Shown here piece by piece: positions 34,732 through 47,239 of a DNA stretch of 64,000 bases. This DNA comes from Steinernema hermaphroditum (lineage: Eukaryota; Nematoda; Chromadorea; Rhabditida; Steinernematidae): assembly GCA_030435675.1 (NCBI GenBank), contig CM059621.1:11036001-11100000 (forward strand), read 5' to 3'. The position numbers and the translations under genes are program-made. Position 1 is the first letter of the stretch. Each line of letters begins with the position of its first letter. The notes beneath the pieces were generated by a model that did not search any database, was not told the origin of the DNA, and saw only the letters and a list, made by a program, of their open reading frames with translations.

Positions 34732-35472
34732 CTTGTGGGGACCTTTGTCAAAACAGGCCTTAAAGTCGAGAAGAAACGGCGGTTCTCTTGTGTTTTGAAC
34801 TCTCTGCTCTGTGATGCGCCTTTGACCTGTGAAAAAGATAGGAAATCTTATATTTGAGGCCTTATTCACTAGCGACTATGGATGAAAAGTGGCTTTGCGT
34901 CAAGAAGCAATGGCCCTTTAGCCGAACTGACAAGATGGAGCAACATCGGCATCACCTTCGGGCATAGCGATGTGCACAAAGTTCCACAGTCAGCTGGTGC
35001 CATAAAAAACGACGGAACAGAAAGAACGCACAGAATCGGGCTCATTTGTTTACTGCGCTCAGTTTACAATCCAACCATACAAAGCCCCGCGTTTTGCAAA
35101 GTTTGTCCTGGGGACTGTGATAAGGCGTTTTATCGCGGCGCGCAGTAAGTAGTTAGATATTCCGACATGGGGATACGTGGTTAAATAAGGGTTCGCAAGG
35201 GCGAGGTCCCGTTTTTTCTGTACTGAGACACGTGCGACAGTAAACAGCCCATCCGTGAAAGGGTATAAAAGGACTCCTCGTAAGGGTCACAGACGAACTG
35301 TGGAGTCCTTGCGTCGGTTCTCTACATCATTATTCCTCTCCCTCACATCGATTCTGTTCGTCGTTCTATTTCTCTTGTTACTTCAAGCAATAGACGCATA
35401 CGTCTTTTTTAGACGTACTTCGTTTATTAATGACACAAACGCTCTTTTTGATGCCTTCAATTTTCAATTAAG
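34732..35472. other. Intergenic region and acid phosphatase 5' UTR
   Basis: No gene up to about 35.25 kb. From the TATA box at 35264 onward it is presumably 5' leader, including a T-rich stretch (35340-35410). Confidence 0.4.
35264..35270 (+). promoter_or_regulatory. TATA box of the acid phosphatase gene
   Basis: TATAAAA in the context gggtataaaaggac, about 200 bp before the ATG, is a textbook-quality TATA element. Confidence 0.6.
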
Positions 35473-36897
35473 ATGCGGCTCTTCCTTCTTCTCTTCGCCC
35501 TCTTCGAGGCCTCATTCGCCAGAGAACTCCTCCAAATCCAGGCGGTAACCCTCTAGTTCCTAATCCACACTTCCACCTTTCCAGCTCTGGCGACATGGCG
35601 ATCGCGCCCCGGCTAAGACCTTCGAAACAGATCCACACCAGGCTGATACATGGCCCGTCCCCTGGGGAGAACTGACTAATGTAGGATATGCGTGGTGATG
35701 TCAGGCTAGAACTCCCTGGTTTAGAAAGGAATGTGGCAGCACTACGTCCAAGGGCTCAAGATGAAAGCGGAGTACATCGACCGTCTTCAGCTGGTCGGCC
35801 CTAAGTACTCATCTAAGGAGGTGCAGCACTCCTAATTGTCTTCCACAGCTCACTAATTCAGATTTACGTCCGGAGCACGGACAGTTCCCGAGCTCTGATG
35901 AGCGCCTACGCCAACATGGCCGGCTTCTACAGCGAATCCAACGGAACACACCCTGCGGAGTTCGAGTGGCCCTCAAATTGGACTCCAGTGCCGGTTCACA
36001 CAGTCCGTAGAGACAACGACTACGTAAGAGGCCTTCGCTCGGCCGGATACCGTACTCTTCAGGCCCTGTGGCAGTTCAGCGAGTGTGCGAGGCGGATCCA
36101 GCTGCGCAAGTGGAGGAAGACGCTGCCCGGCTTCGTCGACTTTATGAGGAATCAGGCGACGTTCCTGGAGGAGGTTTCCGAGAAGACGAAGTGGAACGTC
36201 TCCGACCTCCACACGTTCGTCAATTTGGCGAACATCCTGGCCATAGAAAGGAAGTATAACTTGAGTTTCCCCAGCTGGATCTCTGACGACGTGTACAAGA
36301 AGGTTCAGCTGATTGGAGACCGCGCATGGGACTTCATGTTTGGAGGAGGTATGTCAGAGGGCTCAGGATGCTGGCTCTATGCATTTAGGAGGCTTCTCTG
36401 TTCCGAGCAACGACGAGTTAATCGCCATCAACGGAGGCGTCCTTCTCTCGGAGATGATCCGAAACATCAACGATAGTGTGAACGGAACAAGCGCACTTCG
36501 GTATCACGCCTATTCGGGGGTAAGGCGTCCGAGTCGTCTTTTGAAAATGTACAGAAGTTCAGCACGACACATCTGTTTCCGCCTTGCTGCGCACATTTGG
36601 GGCGAAAGACGCGATCGTCGGGGGAGGACAACCCGACTACGCCTCCATAATCGTTGTGGAACTGTGGGAACTGCGAGAAAAGGATTACGGTATCCGTGTG
36701 GTATACTCGGACAACGCAGGCTCTCCTTTCCGCGTGGTCACTCATTTCCTGAACAGATGCCAAGGAAGGGAGTTCTGTTCGCTCGAGAGCTTCGCCAGAC
36801 AGTGCGGCAAGTACGTCGTCGATGATATCAAGAAGGTAGGAGAATGGTGTGGATCCTGGTATTTTAAGGACATCCTTAGATTTGCACAGTCAGCTGA
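35473..36897 (+). CDS. Secreted histidine acid phosphatase
   Basis: Signal peptide about residues 1-17 (MRLFLLLFALFEASFA). The catalytic motif ALWRHGDRAPA is split by a 40-bp intron just before LWRHGD. Later come IYVRSTDSSRALMSA, the Asn-rich glycosylated middle, and the proton-donor motif YHAYSGHDTSVSAL, also split by an intron at YSG|HDT. Both catalytic histidines and the Asp are present. The stretch 36014-36052 could be read through, but treating it as a 39-bp intron containing TACCGTA matches the family better. The family hydrolyses phosphomonoesters in lysosomes or secretions and is expanded in nematodes. The C-terminus is uncertain: splicing at 36838-36879 stops at 36897, read-through stops at 36976. 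Confidence 0.9.
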
Positions 36898-37058
36898 TAT
36901 TGAGTGGATAGACACGACTACTATTCCAGAATATTACTTCTTAAGAATTTGCCTAATGAATACATTCCTTCACTAAGGTGAAAAGTATACTTTCCCCATC
37001 GTCACGTAGAGTTAGCTAGATCATTACATGCTATCTCTTTTACTCTTTCCTTATGATT

Positions 37059-38512
37059 TTACAACGTAAAAGGGTCGTCTAAGTCAAGCGGAATCTTAGG
37101 ATCATGTGTTTTGGGCCATTCCACCTCTTTGGCCTTCAAGCTCTCGAGAGTTTTCTCCACTTCCTCAGCATTGTCGGAGTCCTCCGATTCGGAATCTTCA
37201 GAATCCGAGTCTGAATCCGAATCTGAGTCAGAGTCACTATCCGAGTCGTCAGATTCCGAGAGCTCGAGTGAGTCGGCGACCTCCTTCAGCGAAGCGGTGG
37301 TCTCCGTCTTCTTCGGAGGAGGATTGGCCGGATTCTGGAGGGCTTCCTCTTCGTCCTCGGAATCCGAATCCTCTGAGAGATTGAGCGTCTCATAGTGCTG
37401 TGACCAAATCGATTCAGTAGAGCTGCGGTCGGAATTCTGGGTGGAGAAAACTTTTGCCTCCCGAAGGGCCAACTCGAAGATCTCTTTCTCGGACTGCTTA
37501 GAAGCTTTCGGAATTTCCGAGAAATCGTGGAGGCTCTCGATCTTTGAGTCAGAACTAGTCAAGAGGCTAGCTTCTCGGCTGTTGGCAAACCCGACGGTCT
37601 CCGGCCCAGAAGCGTTTGTGTGTGTCGATTTTGTTTGATCAGAAATCGCCTTTTGCGACTTCTGAAAGTTAAGTAGAATCTCGAAGCTTTGCAGCCACTA
37701 CTCACCTTCCGAGACTCCGAACAAGAAGACGAAGAGGGCCTTTTCTGAATGGCACATCGACTGAAGTCCTTAGGAGGAGCTTCAGCCATCAGTTTCAGAA
37801 TCTGCCTTTCATTTTCGGAATCCGAGTCTGAGAGACTCGAAGCCGTTTTTGCAGGACTAGGGGGATACGTTGTCTTTGGTTTCTTCGGGACAGTTGAGAT
37901 TACGGTATCTGAACTTCCCTTTACGAAGCAGTCTTTCAGTCTGGGAAGAGGAGTGACGTTTTTGCTCGATTCTACCACCTTCTTGACTTCTGTACGTGCG
38001 GGGCACTGAGCTCTCTGACCAGTAGGCTTAGCCCTTTTCACAGGCTTATCCCCGTCAGCCTCGAAACAAGGCGCCTTTCTCTTTTGTCCCCTCGATTGCA
38101 TCTCTCTGATTTTCTGCAAAACGTCGACGGCGATGCTGTTGAAGATGCGGTGGCGTGATTTCCAAAACCCGATGTGATGGACCAGCTCGAGATCTTCCAT
38201 CTGTGAAGAACTGAGATTCAGATCGAGGATCTTGTAGAGAAGCTCCGAGTTTAGCTTCGGGTCGTTCGATTTCATTATGTTGCGCACGAGTTCCCGAGCG
38301 CTTTTCACAATACTAGGGACTCTCTGTTGTTCCTCAAGATTTAGAGCCGATGGCTTCTTCGCGCTCTTTTTTGAAGGTTGCTGAGCAGGCACATCCGAAG
38401 GTCTGCTAGTACATACAGCAACTTTGGGCTTATGGGTACCGGCAGCTGCAGGTGTCTTCTTCTGAGAACCTCCTCGGCGCATTTTGAACTGCGATCGGAT
38501 AACGGCGTTCAT
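37059..38512 (-). CDS. Acidic Ser/Asp-repeat nuclear protein with a LEDGF/TFIIS-N-like helical segment
   Basis: Two exons with one intron near 37704-37663. ATG at 38512 is the first, and another in frame is at 38482. The basic N-terminus (KKTPAAAGTHKPK, KKSAKKPS) is followed by a helical stretch of about 75 residues (RELVRNIMKS..LLYKILDLNLSSSQM..VLQKIREMQSRGQKRKAP). Its spacing recalls the LEDGF integrase-binding or TFIIS N-terminal bundle, but this is only by eye. The rest is low complexity: a (DS)n run and EDSDSEDEEE tracts encoded by degenerate TCNGA repeats at about 37185-37250, then a C-terminus ending DDPFTL. A nuclear scaffold role is likely; nothing more specific is supported. A TACGGTA inside this coding region (37901) is probably chance. 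Confidence 0.6.
37185..37250 (+). repeat. Coding minisatellite (Asp-Ser repeat)
   Basis: Tandem degenerate TCNGA(A/G)TC hexamers encode alternating Ser and Asp on the minus strand, inside the acidic protein gene. Confidence 0.65.
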
Positions 38513-39262
38513 TATTGTGAATAATAGACATAACACCTGGAGCGTTGGCTTATATGGTTCGCGAGGACGAAAGCAATGCTACGATTAACAATGCCTGTTC
38601 GTTTGCTGCCAATTTCTACCATGCTTGCACTAGTATCTAGGCGTTGCTCAAGCTTTTCACCTTTGAAACGAACCAGAACCGCCCATTTACGCGAAAAAGG
38701 ACGGGCTCTTACAACCTGTAGATTCCAATGGTGTCCACTGTAAGGGACCTGGGTTTTCGTGTATTTCATGTTACAGGAAAGGGCACCCGTTAAGGCCCCT
38801 CTCCACTTTAGTTTTTCGTACATCGGCCACGAATAGTACGAGCAAACTGTTCGGGTGGAAGTACAGTCGATAAAACCCTCTGAAACCGGCGTCGCAAAAA
38901 CTCCGAAGATAAGCACCAGTACAGTTACATTTGTGTACTATACGATTTTTGCCCCTTTGTTTGTATTCTGGTTCGGTGCAGCCACATGCAGAGGAACGCT
39001 TTGTCCACTTTACGACCCTCACTAATTTTATCATTGCAAAGGTGACAATCCACGCAACCCCAACCTATTGGGCGCCCTTCGGTGCCGACCCCTGGCTTTC
39101 ACGTGTTGCATTCTCTTTTGTGCTCGTTCCAGCCGCTTCCCCCGAAATGGAGTTCGATGTTGATCGGTGCTTGCGTCAGAACCGATAAGACGGCGACGGC
39201 TAGGGGTGCTCGGGACGAAAAGCGAACGAACCCGACGGGAATCCCCTTCCGAGTCAACAGTC
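38513..39262. other. Intergenic region with an unassigned open frame
   Basis: On the minus strand an open frame of about 134 codons runs 38916-38512 and ends TAATG at the start of the acidic protein. It has an LVLIFGVFATPVSEG-like start but no in-frame ATG before it. I do not call it a gene. Confidence 0.3.
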
Positions 39263-40640
39263 GGCGGTGGTCATTTGACTGGGTTGGGTTGGCCGGACGC
39301 CAGCGTCTAAAACACCGTGGGAAGCCGAGGAATTCCCGCGTATCAGCCGACGACCTCTCGGCGTTTGTCAATATTTTGTTGCGCTCTGCGTCCGTGATTT
39401 CGAAGCCATGTGGCGGTCACATGAGCACACGAGGGCTTACTAAAGGGAACCCTAAAGGAGGGAACGGACCAATCGTGGCGGAGACGACTCCGAACTACAG
39501 AAAGTTCTTTCGTGCCACACGTTACGTGGGTCACGGTCGGAATTTCAAGAAGCAATAGGAACGACCACCCGCATAGAACCTGCAAGGACCTTTCTATCAG
39601 TGTCCAGCAATCTTAGCTCTTCGCAGCAAATACAGACATGAAGGCTAAAGCACAAAGTCTCCACAAAACAGCATTCTCTTGTCCTTTTTCATCAACAGCC
39701 AGGAATTCCGAGTTATCAGCTGGGGGTAATCCCTGTCTTGAAAATTTGTCAATATTTTTCGGTACACCCTGCGAACTTCATACCTAACCGGTGGTCACAT
39801 GAGCACCCGGAACCCACAATTAGAACTGTTGTTCTTGTTCTAACCTTTGATTCAAAGTAGTGTCCTACCAAATAAGTAGTTGTTTGTTAAATGGCGAGTT
39901 CGATTCAGGTCCAGCTTTCACAAGATGCACCTAGGTTCAGAAGTTGGGACTCTCTCGGTCATGTTCTTTTAGATATCTAAAGCTGGAACATGTTACCGTC
40001 TTCGTCCAATATTCTAGTGACAAAAGTCCCTCATCCAGGGAACCAGGGAACCCCCCGAGTAAACATGTGGTCATTTGACTTTTTCGGATTCGACTCGACA
40101 TAAACATCTAGGAAATTCCCGTCTGTCAGTCGCCCCTAATCTCCTTCGCCCATTACAGTTTGTCAATATTTATGTTTCGTTTCTATTGAGGAAGTTGATG
40201 GACACGAGACCGTCACATGAGCATCGAAAGGGTACATTTGAGGTTCTCGGCTTGTCTTGTTATTATAGCTAGGAAAGTCGGAGTGGGGCTGACCAAAAAG
40301 CGTACAAGATGAGGGTCACAGTTAGGTGATATGTGTTTGGAGGTTTTGACTCCTTAATAGTATGGGGTCTATCGAGAAATCATCCTGTTCGAGGTCATAA
40401 CTTAGGAGACCTCACAAATTGGACACAAGAAGCGATCTCTAGATATGTCATATTCGCAGTGTCCAACAACGTGTCCTGGTTTTCTGTACAGGGCTGTGCC
40501 TAGGAAACCCCGAGTTCCGAGTCAACAAGAAATCTGCGTCAGTCACCTCACGGTAATCCCCCTTCTCTAACCCGGTTTGTCAATATTTTGTTTCGGTCCA
40601 CCGACTGCTTGCCTACAGGTAGGTCACATGACCACCCAGA
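39263..40640 (+). repeat. Degenerate tandem repeat, period about 380-420 bp
   Basis: The box GTTTGTCAATATTT recurs at about 39363, 39744 (ATTTGTC variant), 40158 and 40574. Each is followed 40-55 bases later by GGTCACATGAGCACCC or a near copy (39415, 39793, 40211, 40622). Each is preceded by an AGGAAATTCCCG/GGAATTCCCG element and then a TCAG..CC(T)AATC stretch. A further box, GTGGTCATTTGACT, occurs at 39267 and 40067, two units apart. The array has no open frame. It looks like an old satellite or a serially duplicated regulatory block. Confidence 0.7.
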
Positions 40641-43600
40641 CGGTTTGGGGGACAAACAAACGAAACGCTCAAGAAGTGAACTTCGCGGGAAACCTGTTGT
40701 TTATGACTGTTCGCAGCCCTGTTCGGCGGAAGGCGACGTGCAGGAGTCAAAAAACGTTTTTTGCATTTTGGAATTCACAAACACATTGTGTTTCCACGTG
40801 TGGAGTATTTGAATAATCGTTTTCGCTTCGGCGATAAGTGATCATCGATGAGAGGTCCCAAAGAGAAAGCTTTTCGGAGCGAACAGACGCCTGGAGTGAT
40901 AAGTGGCCACCTGGAGTGTCGCCCAACGCTGATAAAAGCGATGGATTAGGAGGCGACTGAACGGGCTGAACCTTGCAGCCCCGTTCGGCCTTGGAACGCA
41001 CGTGGTGGCGTGATGGCGGCAGACGGCGCTCAGCCCGACTCTGAAGGGCGAATCGATCAGCCCTCGGTTAATTGTGCATTTCGGAAAGACCAGAAATCTG
41101 CACGATTTGTGCTCGTCGGTACCTCTCTACACACCGAAAATCACCCAAATATCCTTGGCGAATTTCCACCGAATCCCCCCATCCACCACAGATCGGTCAG
41201 GACTGCGCCTTCAAACATCCGATTTCGATCGATTTGTGGCGACGGAGAAGAAGGGCACTATTAATAACTGCAGATGTTTTGAGAGAGTCGCGGCCGACAA
41301 GTGCGCTCTCGAGATGAGAACGACGAGGCTGTAAACATCCACGAAGGAACTTTTCAACTGATCCAAAAAGCGCAGATTCATGGCCACATCACGCAGAGCA
41401 CAATTCATTTGCCACGTGAACGGGCATCTACGTGCAGGTTCCCCTTTTCTGACTGGGTACAGTCCATCTTACACAGCTTCGAGTAGGACCTGACACGCCG
41501 CTGCAGTTTATCAGCGCGACTGAGGGGATCCTGCAGATCGAAGATAAAGGTATCACTTCTAAAGTTGTCGTATAAACGTGTATGCCACCGGATTCTAGGG
41601 TATTTTCTATCTCGAAGATGTACGGTACAAGGGAAAAGCATTCGAATTTCTCGCTTCATGTCATTACCCACCAAGTCGTCAGGTCTGCGTGCATATGTTG
41701 AGTTTTTCGCCGTGCACGAAACACTTTAAATGTGTAGATTTGTGTGCGAGTTGTGGGTTTATCAGCTATGAGAGCATCGAAATCGGGCTTGCTCCCACAC
41801 AACTTCGCTTTGTAGGGTTCCAAAGGTTTCCCACGACGTCGCATCCACGTGAATGAAATCAACCACCCGACACGTCTAGCTCTTAGACGTCGCCAATCAA
41901 AGAGATATTTTGTTGCAAGCGATGCTTTATGGACCCCCACAGACCCCCTGAATCCGTTTTTTAGCTCTCTGAGTGGGTGTCTTACCTGCTTGTTGACGTG
42001 CTCTCTGTCGGAGAGGTTTCCGTTTTCATGTGTTTTCCCACGAGTTTCTTCTCCCTTTCGCCCAACTCAAACAAATCGAATGTTTACCTTTGCGTTTCGG
42101 CTCTCGAAAACTTTCCTTTTTTCCGTCTTCGACGTCTACGTGGGAATTCTGCCGAAAAAGATCAAACCTTTTGACACAACCTGTTCTTCGTGCACACTTC
42201 TCTAGGACATGTTTTCGGCACTTTGGCAGACCCTTCCGAACACCTTGCTGCTTGCTCAGCTGGGTGCGGAGCCTGTTTGTCCCTTCGGCAGACGACCGCA
42301 TGGCGCCCTTTTATGTCCCAACTCTGCGCCGTCCTTTGTGTTTTCGTTTGTCTTCATGATCAATCGCAGCCGGATTGCCTTTTGGATCCAAAGAATGCGC
42401 TTGGTGAGACGGGGGACTTTGCCCCAGAGGCCCGACTGGGGTCCGGCAGCTGGCTAGGGGTGCACTTGTCGGCGCGAAAACATGGATTCGTAATTGGCCG
42501 TCAGGGGAGGACAGATGACGAGCTGTGGAACCTGTAGATTGATCGCCGCGGCCACAAGACGTTTGGGCGAAAATAGCGACGAGGGAGTAATTACAGTAAC
42601 AGACGACAGTTTCAGAAGAATGGATCCGCGCGGACAAAGAGAAACTGGAATCCCCGGGAAGGACTTTGACCCGCCTGGAGGAGCCCGTTTGGAACGATCT
42701 TTAATGGTCTCTAGGATGGAAAACTGAGATTTGTGGTCATTACGCGTTCGTCTTCATTCTGTGGTGTTTAGCCAAAGAGGTCTTCGGTCGCGAAGATTTG
42801 TGGTCTCCGGGATCTATTTCTGGGGTGGGCACTTAAGTACATTCTCTTCATGGGATTTTTGTTTATATCGTGGCATCAAAGGAGTTGCCCTTTCCCGACA
42901 AGGTTGTACTGCTGCACATCGAAAGTTCCTGGAACGACAAAATCCCGGTAGCTTCGATGCACTAATCTGATGCGATGGAAGAACACTGAAGAGGCTCAAT
43001 ACCTGACTCGGCGCAATTGATCTGAAGATGTAACCAAAAAGTGTAGAAAGTGAAAACGTGTCGCCACGAGAGACTGATCATTCGACTGAGAGACCAGAAG
43101 TGGTGAAGGTCGCTGATCTCAGAGATCTTAGTTCTGGTCCGACCACCTAAGTGCAAGGTTGTAATGAATGTTTTTGTTTGTTTCGTGGCACTAAAGGACA
43201 TTACAGTAAAAGCTCTCATTTTCGGTAAGGTTTCACTTTTTGAGGATGCTGGCTATGAGGAATCCTAACAGTGGAACTATGGTTTACATTCGATAAACAC
43301 ACCCTTAGAGATTATAACTTTTTGAAAGGTTCAGGCGAAACCATTTCTCCTTCTTCTTAGGCATCTCCTCTTGCTAAGAACCATTCTGGTTTCATCGTGA
43401 TGATCGCCATCTCCCTCCGAACCAGTTCCCTCCAAGCTCCATCTTCCCCTGTGTTCGCTCCAACGCTCCCTTCTTCCTCTTCTTTCCCCTTCCGATGCAC
43501 TTTCCCCTAATAGCCCTCCGTTTCCCAAAATCTCTCTGGTCTCTGGCCCCCAGACCCCCAGTCGACCAAAAACCTCTCTGTCTCGTTCTCCGAGTTCCTC

Positions 43601-46600
43601 ATCGTGTTGTTTACGTGTGTATTCTGATTCAGCGACCCGAAAGGACGCCACGTGACTGCGCAGTCCGATCGCCGCCGATGTGACCTACCTATAGCCAAGA
43701 GCCCTCACCCCATGAGAAGACCCGAGCCAGACTCTTTTCGAGAGACATTTCGTTACACTCCGAGTCCGCGAGCACTTCCCCGTCGCCGCCACAGCCATTC
43801 ATCTTCCGCTTGGTGGCGCTTATCGACGTTTCGGGCGACCAAACATCATGCAGACGCGGAAAGGGCTATAAAGTTGTCGGCGTCGACTGGATTTCGCTTC
43901 CCCAGAAGCGGTGCGAATTGCAATTTGTCCGCCGGCGGCGACGTTAATTGCACCCTGGAAGGACAGACAAACAAAAGGACACTTCGGGGAGAGATCGGGA
44001 GCGGGACCCTGAAGGTGGCCGTAAACTGGGCCGAAAGAGTCTTTACGGCCGTCCAGTTTCTTTTAGTACCTAATTGGCGGTGGCGGCGAGGGCGCGAAAG
44101 AGCGCCGATTGGCATCTGAGCGCGTTTTTGCGCGGAAACTGGTTGGCTGGGTTGATGTCACTTCCACGAGGGCATCGGAGGTCACGAGATCACAAAGCGA
44201 AAGTGTCTGTCACTTTGCCACTTTTTGGCACTTATCTAAAAACTAATCAGTGAACAGCTCAGGGCTGTGCCATTCTTCATTCTCCCCAATCACAAGGTAC
44301 GCTTTGTGCGCCTACACAATGCGCTTTTTAGTGCGTAGGAGACTTGATCGGCCCTTTTTGGTCGATTCTATTCGAACGCGTTGATCCCGTTCAAGTGCAA
44401 ACGATTATGGAAGCTGCAGTCGCTGCATAATTGGACGCAGGAAGAACGGGTCCTGTGTGAATAACCTTGTCACATGGACAGACTCTCCGAATTGATATCC
44501 CCACCAGGGGAACGGATTGGATGAATGGACTTTGGCGCTAAATTGCGTCCATCACAATGGAGTCGCCAACAAGGAGGCCTCAACCATCGAGCATTCCGCT
44601 TGGTGATTGATCCCCCCTGTTGATGTTTACTGTTTACGCATCCGCCAACTCGAAAGCGCCGGAGACTTTGTTCTCTTCGTCTGTCGATCGCCTGCTCCAA
44701 ATGTTTGCCCTCGGTCGCTGGATTCTGTTTTCGTCGACCATCCACTACAGTCTCATTATGCAGAGGTTACGACACCATTCCGTCCCAAAAAGGCAAACAA
44801 GCCCCTACAGCTGATCGGCGCAGAAGTGCGCAGTCAGCGTTCCGGAGATAAGACCACACGCAGCGCCATCTTTCGCACTTCGCCGTCTCTCGGCCCCCGG
44901 CTACGGAATTCGGAGTCCTTGGCTGATTAGGGCTGCAACACGCGGCCGGATCCGTTCGTTCCGGGTGGCGTCGCAGGTTCCAGGCCCTTATCGGTCGCCA
45001 GAACCCAGCTGCACTCTTCGGCTGTCTAAACATCGCCGTTTTGCACTTTTTGTGGCGGAGACGTCGTCGTCGATCTGATTGGGCGATAGCGACGGAGGAG
45101 TTGGGAATGTGGAAAACATGACGCAATCGGGGGCGCGTGATGGTCAGCTGAAGGCGGCGGCGAGGTGGTCGAGGACCAGTTGTCCAGGGGTGCAGATCCC
45201 AAAAAACGGGCGGCTGCTTCGGTCTTTGACGTCTTCCTGGGGCACGTGAGGACTACAGTCGGCAGCTGTCCAGAACAACACGAGCACGTGGGCCCAGAAG
45301 GCACCTGACCGGCACAGAGTCATTTATCTTTTCTGTTTTTGGTCCTTTGTTTGCCCTTCGGCGCACTCCTAACCGTCTCCCGGGATTGACACATCGCTGT
45401 AATCGCAAAAAATCGTCTCATTGACGCAATCGACGCTCTTTGCTTGTTCACTTTTAAAGAAGAAAGCTATGCAGACCTCTTATCTCCTCCGCCGATCGGC
45501 ACGGAGCAAGGCCTGAACGCGCCAACCTAACGCCCTTCGGCTGACCCGTTTCCTCGACTCTTCCGCGTTTCGGATCGAATTAACTGCGATCGAGGCGACA
45601 GGCCGAGCAGACGTAAACACGTCACTCGCGTCATTTCGGAATTCTCGAAGACCGCCTAGAAGGCCGAATTCGGAGTTTCCGGTCCTCAGAGGTCCGGCGC
45701 CCGAAATAGAGGCGAGTTGAACAAACAGAGGCGCACCTCGACTCCGCTCCGAAGACAAACAAACGCGATCGGAGGCTTCTTTCCCGCAAACAGCGCCCAA
45801 GGAGCACGAGGCCGCTTTCGTAAATGATACGCTGTTTTGTGTTTTGAAGGTGTCGGGTGCCACTGGGTGCGGGCCCTAAAACGAAAGGGGCGACGACCGG
45901 ACGCCGATTTTGGCATCTCGGCGGCAATTACCGAAAACAGGCGCATCGAAGGAAAACAACCCGTTTGGGAAGAGGCTCGTGAAAGGTACGAATCCGCTTC
46001 CGGAAGGGGATAGGCCGCGCAGGCTTAGAATCTACACTGATGCTGGGAACTCTGAGCTTTGTTTACCCATGCGTAGAATCCGTTTTTAGACAGTGTGGAC
46101 CTGCAGGTAACAAGCTATTTTCGCGTCCTCACATCCAGTTCATCCATTCGCCTAATTTCAGTATGTGCAGGTCTCAAATCCATGTGATTTTCGGGAAAAC
46201 AATGCGTGCAGAAACGACCTTCGGGGATTCTCTCCGCAGAAAACATGTTTCCCTGGGGGATCTCCTCCAGAAGAGGGTGATTGGAGTGCAGCCAAGTGCG
46301 GGCTTCGGACTACCCTCTGGCGTCAAGAAGGCGCCGATCGATGCGCCTCATAGTTGCATCATTCTGATCGTTCGCACTCGAGTTCTCCGCGAAGACGAAG
46401 ACATGCGGCGCCCGGCGAGTGCACGCCGCCGCCACCTGGCGCCTCGACGCCACGCGGCGATCACGTGTACATTGTCAAAAGAATTCGATCCGGGATTCAG
46501 ATGCCCCGAGGCGGCATCTGAGGAGTCAGAGGGCACAGGGCGATCCTCCAGCATATCGATTCGCGCTGCGCGGCGACGGGCGTCGAGGGCCACACCGCGT

Positions 46601-46753
46601 CCCCCTCACCCTCCGATCGGTCGCTTCTGCTCCGCTCCGATCGCCTTAATTGAGGCCTCCCGGCCCGACGACAATAGCTTTGTCCATTGGCCGTAATTGC
46701 CGTCGAAGGTACGTTTGTGGCGCCCCGTTGGAAGTAACGCCTTCTTTCCGAAG
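40641..46753. other. Large gene-poor region
   Basis: About 6 kb with no gene I can support. Open blocks on the minus strand at 41405-41940 lack start, splice logic or a known motif. A weak direct duplication is seen at about 42830-42890 versus 43145-43205 (..ttttgtttrttycgtggca..aaagga..). TACNGTA is at 41621, 42592 and 43202. The last kilobase must contain the MED10 promoter. Confidence 0.5.
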
Positions 46754-47239
46754 ATGGACGTGCGCGAGGACGCAGACCGCTTCCAGCGCCTGGAGCGGAC
46801 TCTGGAGCAGCTGCAGGAGAACGTGAGGCAGCTGGGGGCGATCGCCTCCTCCTTTCACCCCCTCAGCCAGGAACCACTTAACGAGCGACTCCACACTCTC
46901 ATCTCGGGTCTGCAGGAGCTAGACGCCCTCAAGAACCATTTTGGCGACGTAAAGGTGCCTCTGGCGCTGCTGGACTGCGTAAACGAGGGCAAGAACCCAA
47001 ACGTCTTCGAGCGGGACACCCTCCGGAAGGTGGAGACGATGAATGCCGAGATGAACGGCAAGATCGAGGTGTACAAGAAGTTCCAATCGTTGCTCCTCTT
47101 CGAGAACGGAGCGGAGATGCCGCGCGAGGTGGAGCTCTACCTGCAGGCAAGGCCTCATATCTGTGCAGCCTTGACGGACGCCCAGCCAGAACGCGCCAGC
47201 GAGGAGGAGGCGAAGAAGTTCGACTCGGGCTGCAGCTGA
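46754..47239 (+). CDS. MED10: Mediator complex subunit 10
   Basis: Single exon, 161 codons plus stop. The N-terminal coiled-coil (DRFQRLERTLEQLQENVRQLG) and the core LHTLISGLQELDALKNHF, VPLALLDCVNEGKNPNVFERDTL, VETMNAEMNGKIEVYKKFQSLL follow MED10 precisely, including the LD-V-EG-NP signature. MED10 sits in the Mediator middle module and is essential for RNA polymerase II pre-initiation complex function. The C-terminal tail after EVELYLQ is longer than in many relatives. No introns are present, unusual beside its neighbours. No poly(A) AATAAA was seen directly downstream. Confidence 0.9.
   Translation: MDVREDADRFQRLERTLEQLQENVRQLGAIASSFHPLSQEPLNERLHTLISGLQELDALKNHFGDVKVPLALLDCVNEGKNPNVFERDTLRKVETMNAEMNGKIEVYKKFQSLLLFENGAEMPREVELYLQARPHICAALTDAQPERASEEEAKKFDSGCS

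Noticed and set aside
37901..37907. TACGGTA in the acidic protein gene
   Set aside because: Lies in coding sequence encoding DTVIS; treated as chance, not part of the intronic set. The same applies to the coding copies at 36686, 49925 and 60803.
41405..41940. Two minus-strand open blocks (about 90 codons each)
   Set aside because: Could not be joined by a splice in frame, no ATG context, no family match.
46040..46696. 218-codon open frame on the plus strand before MED10
   Set aside because: Arginine-rich composition with no motif. It runs to the base before the MED10 exon region and looks like a CG-bias artefact.
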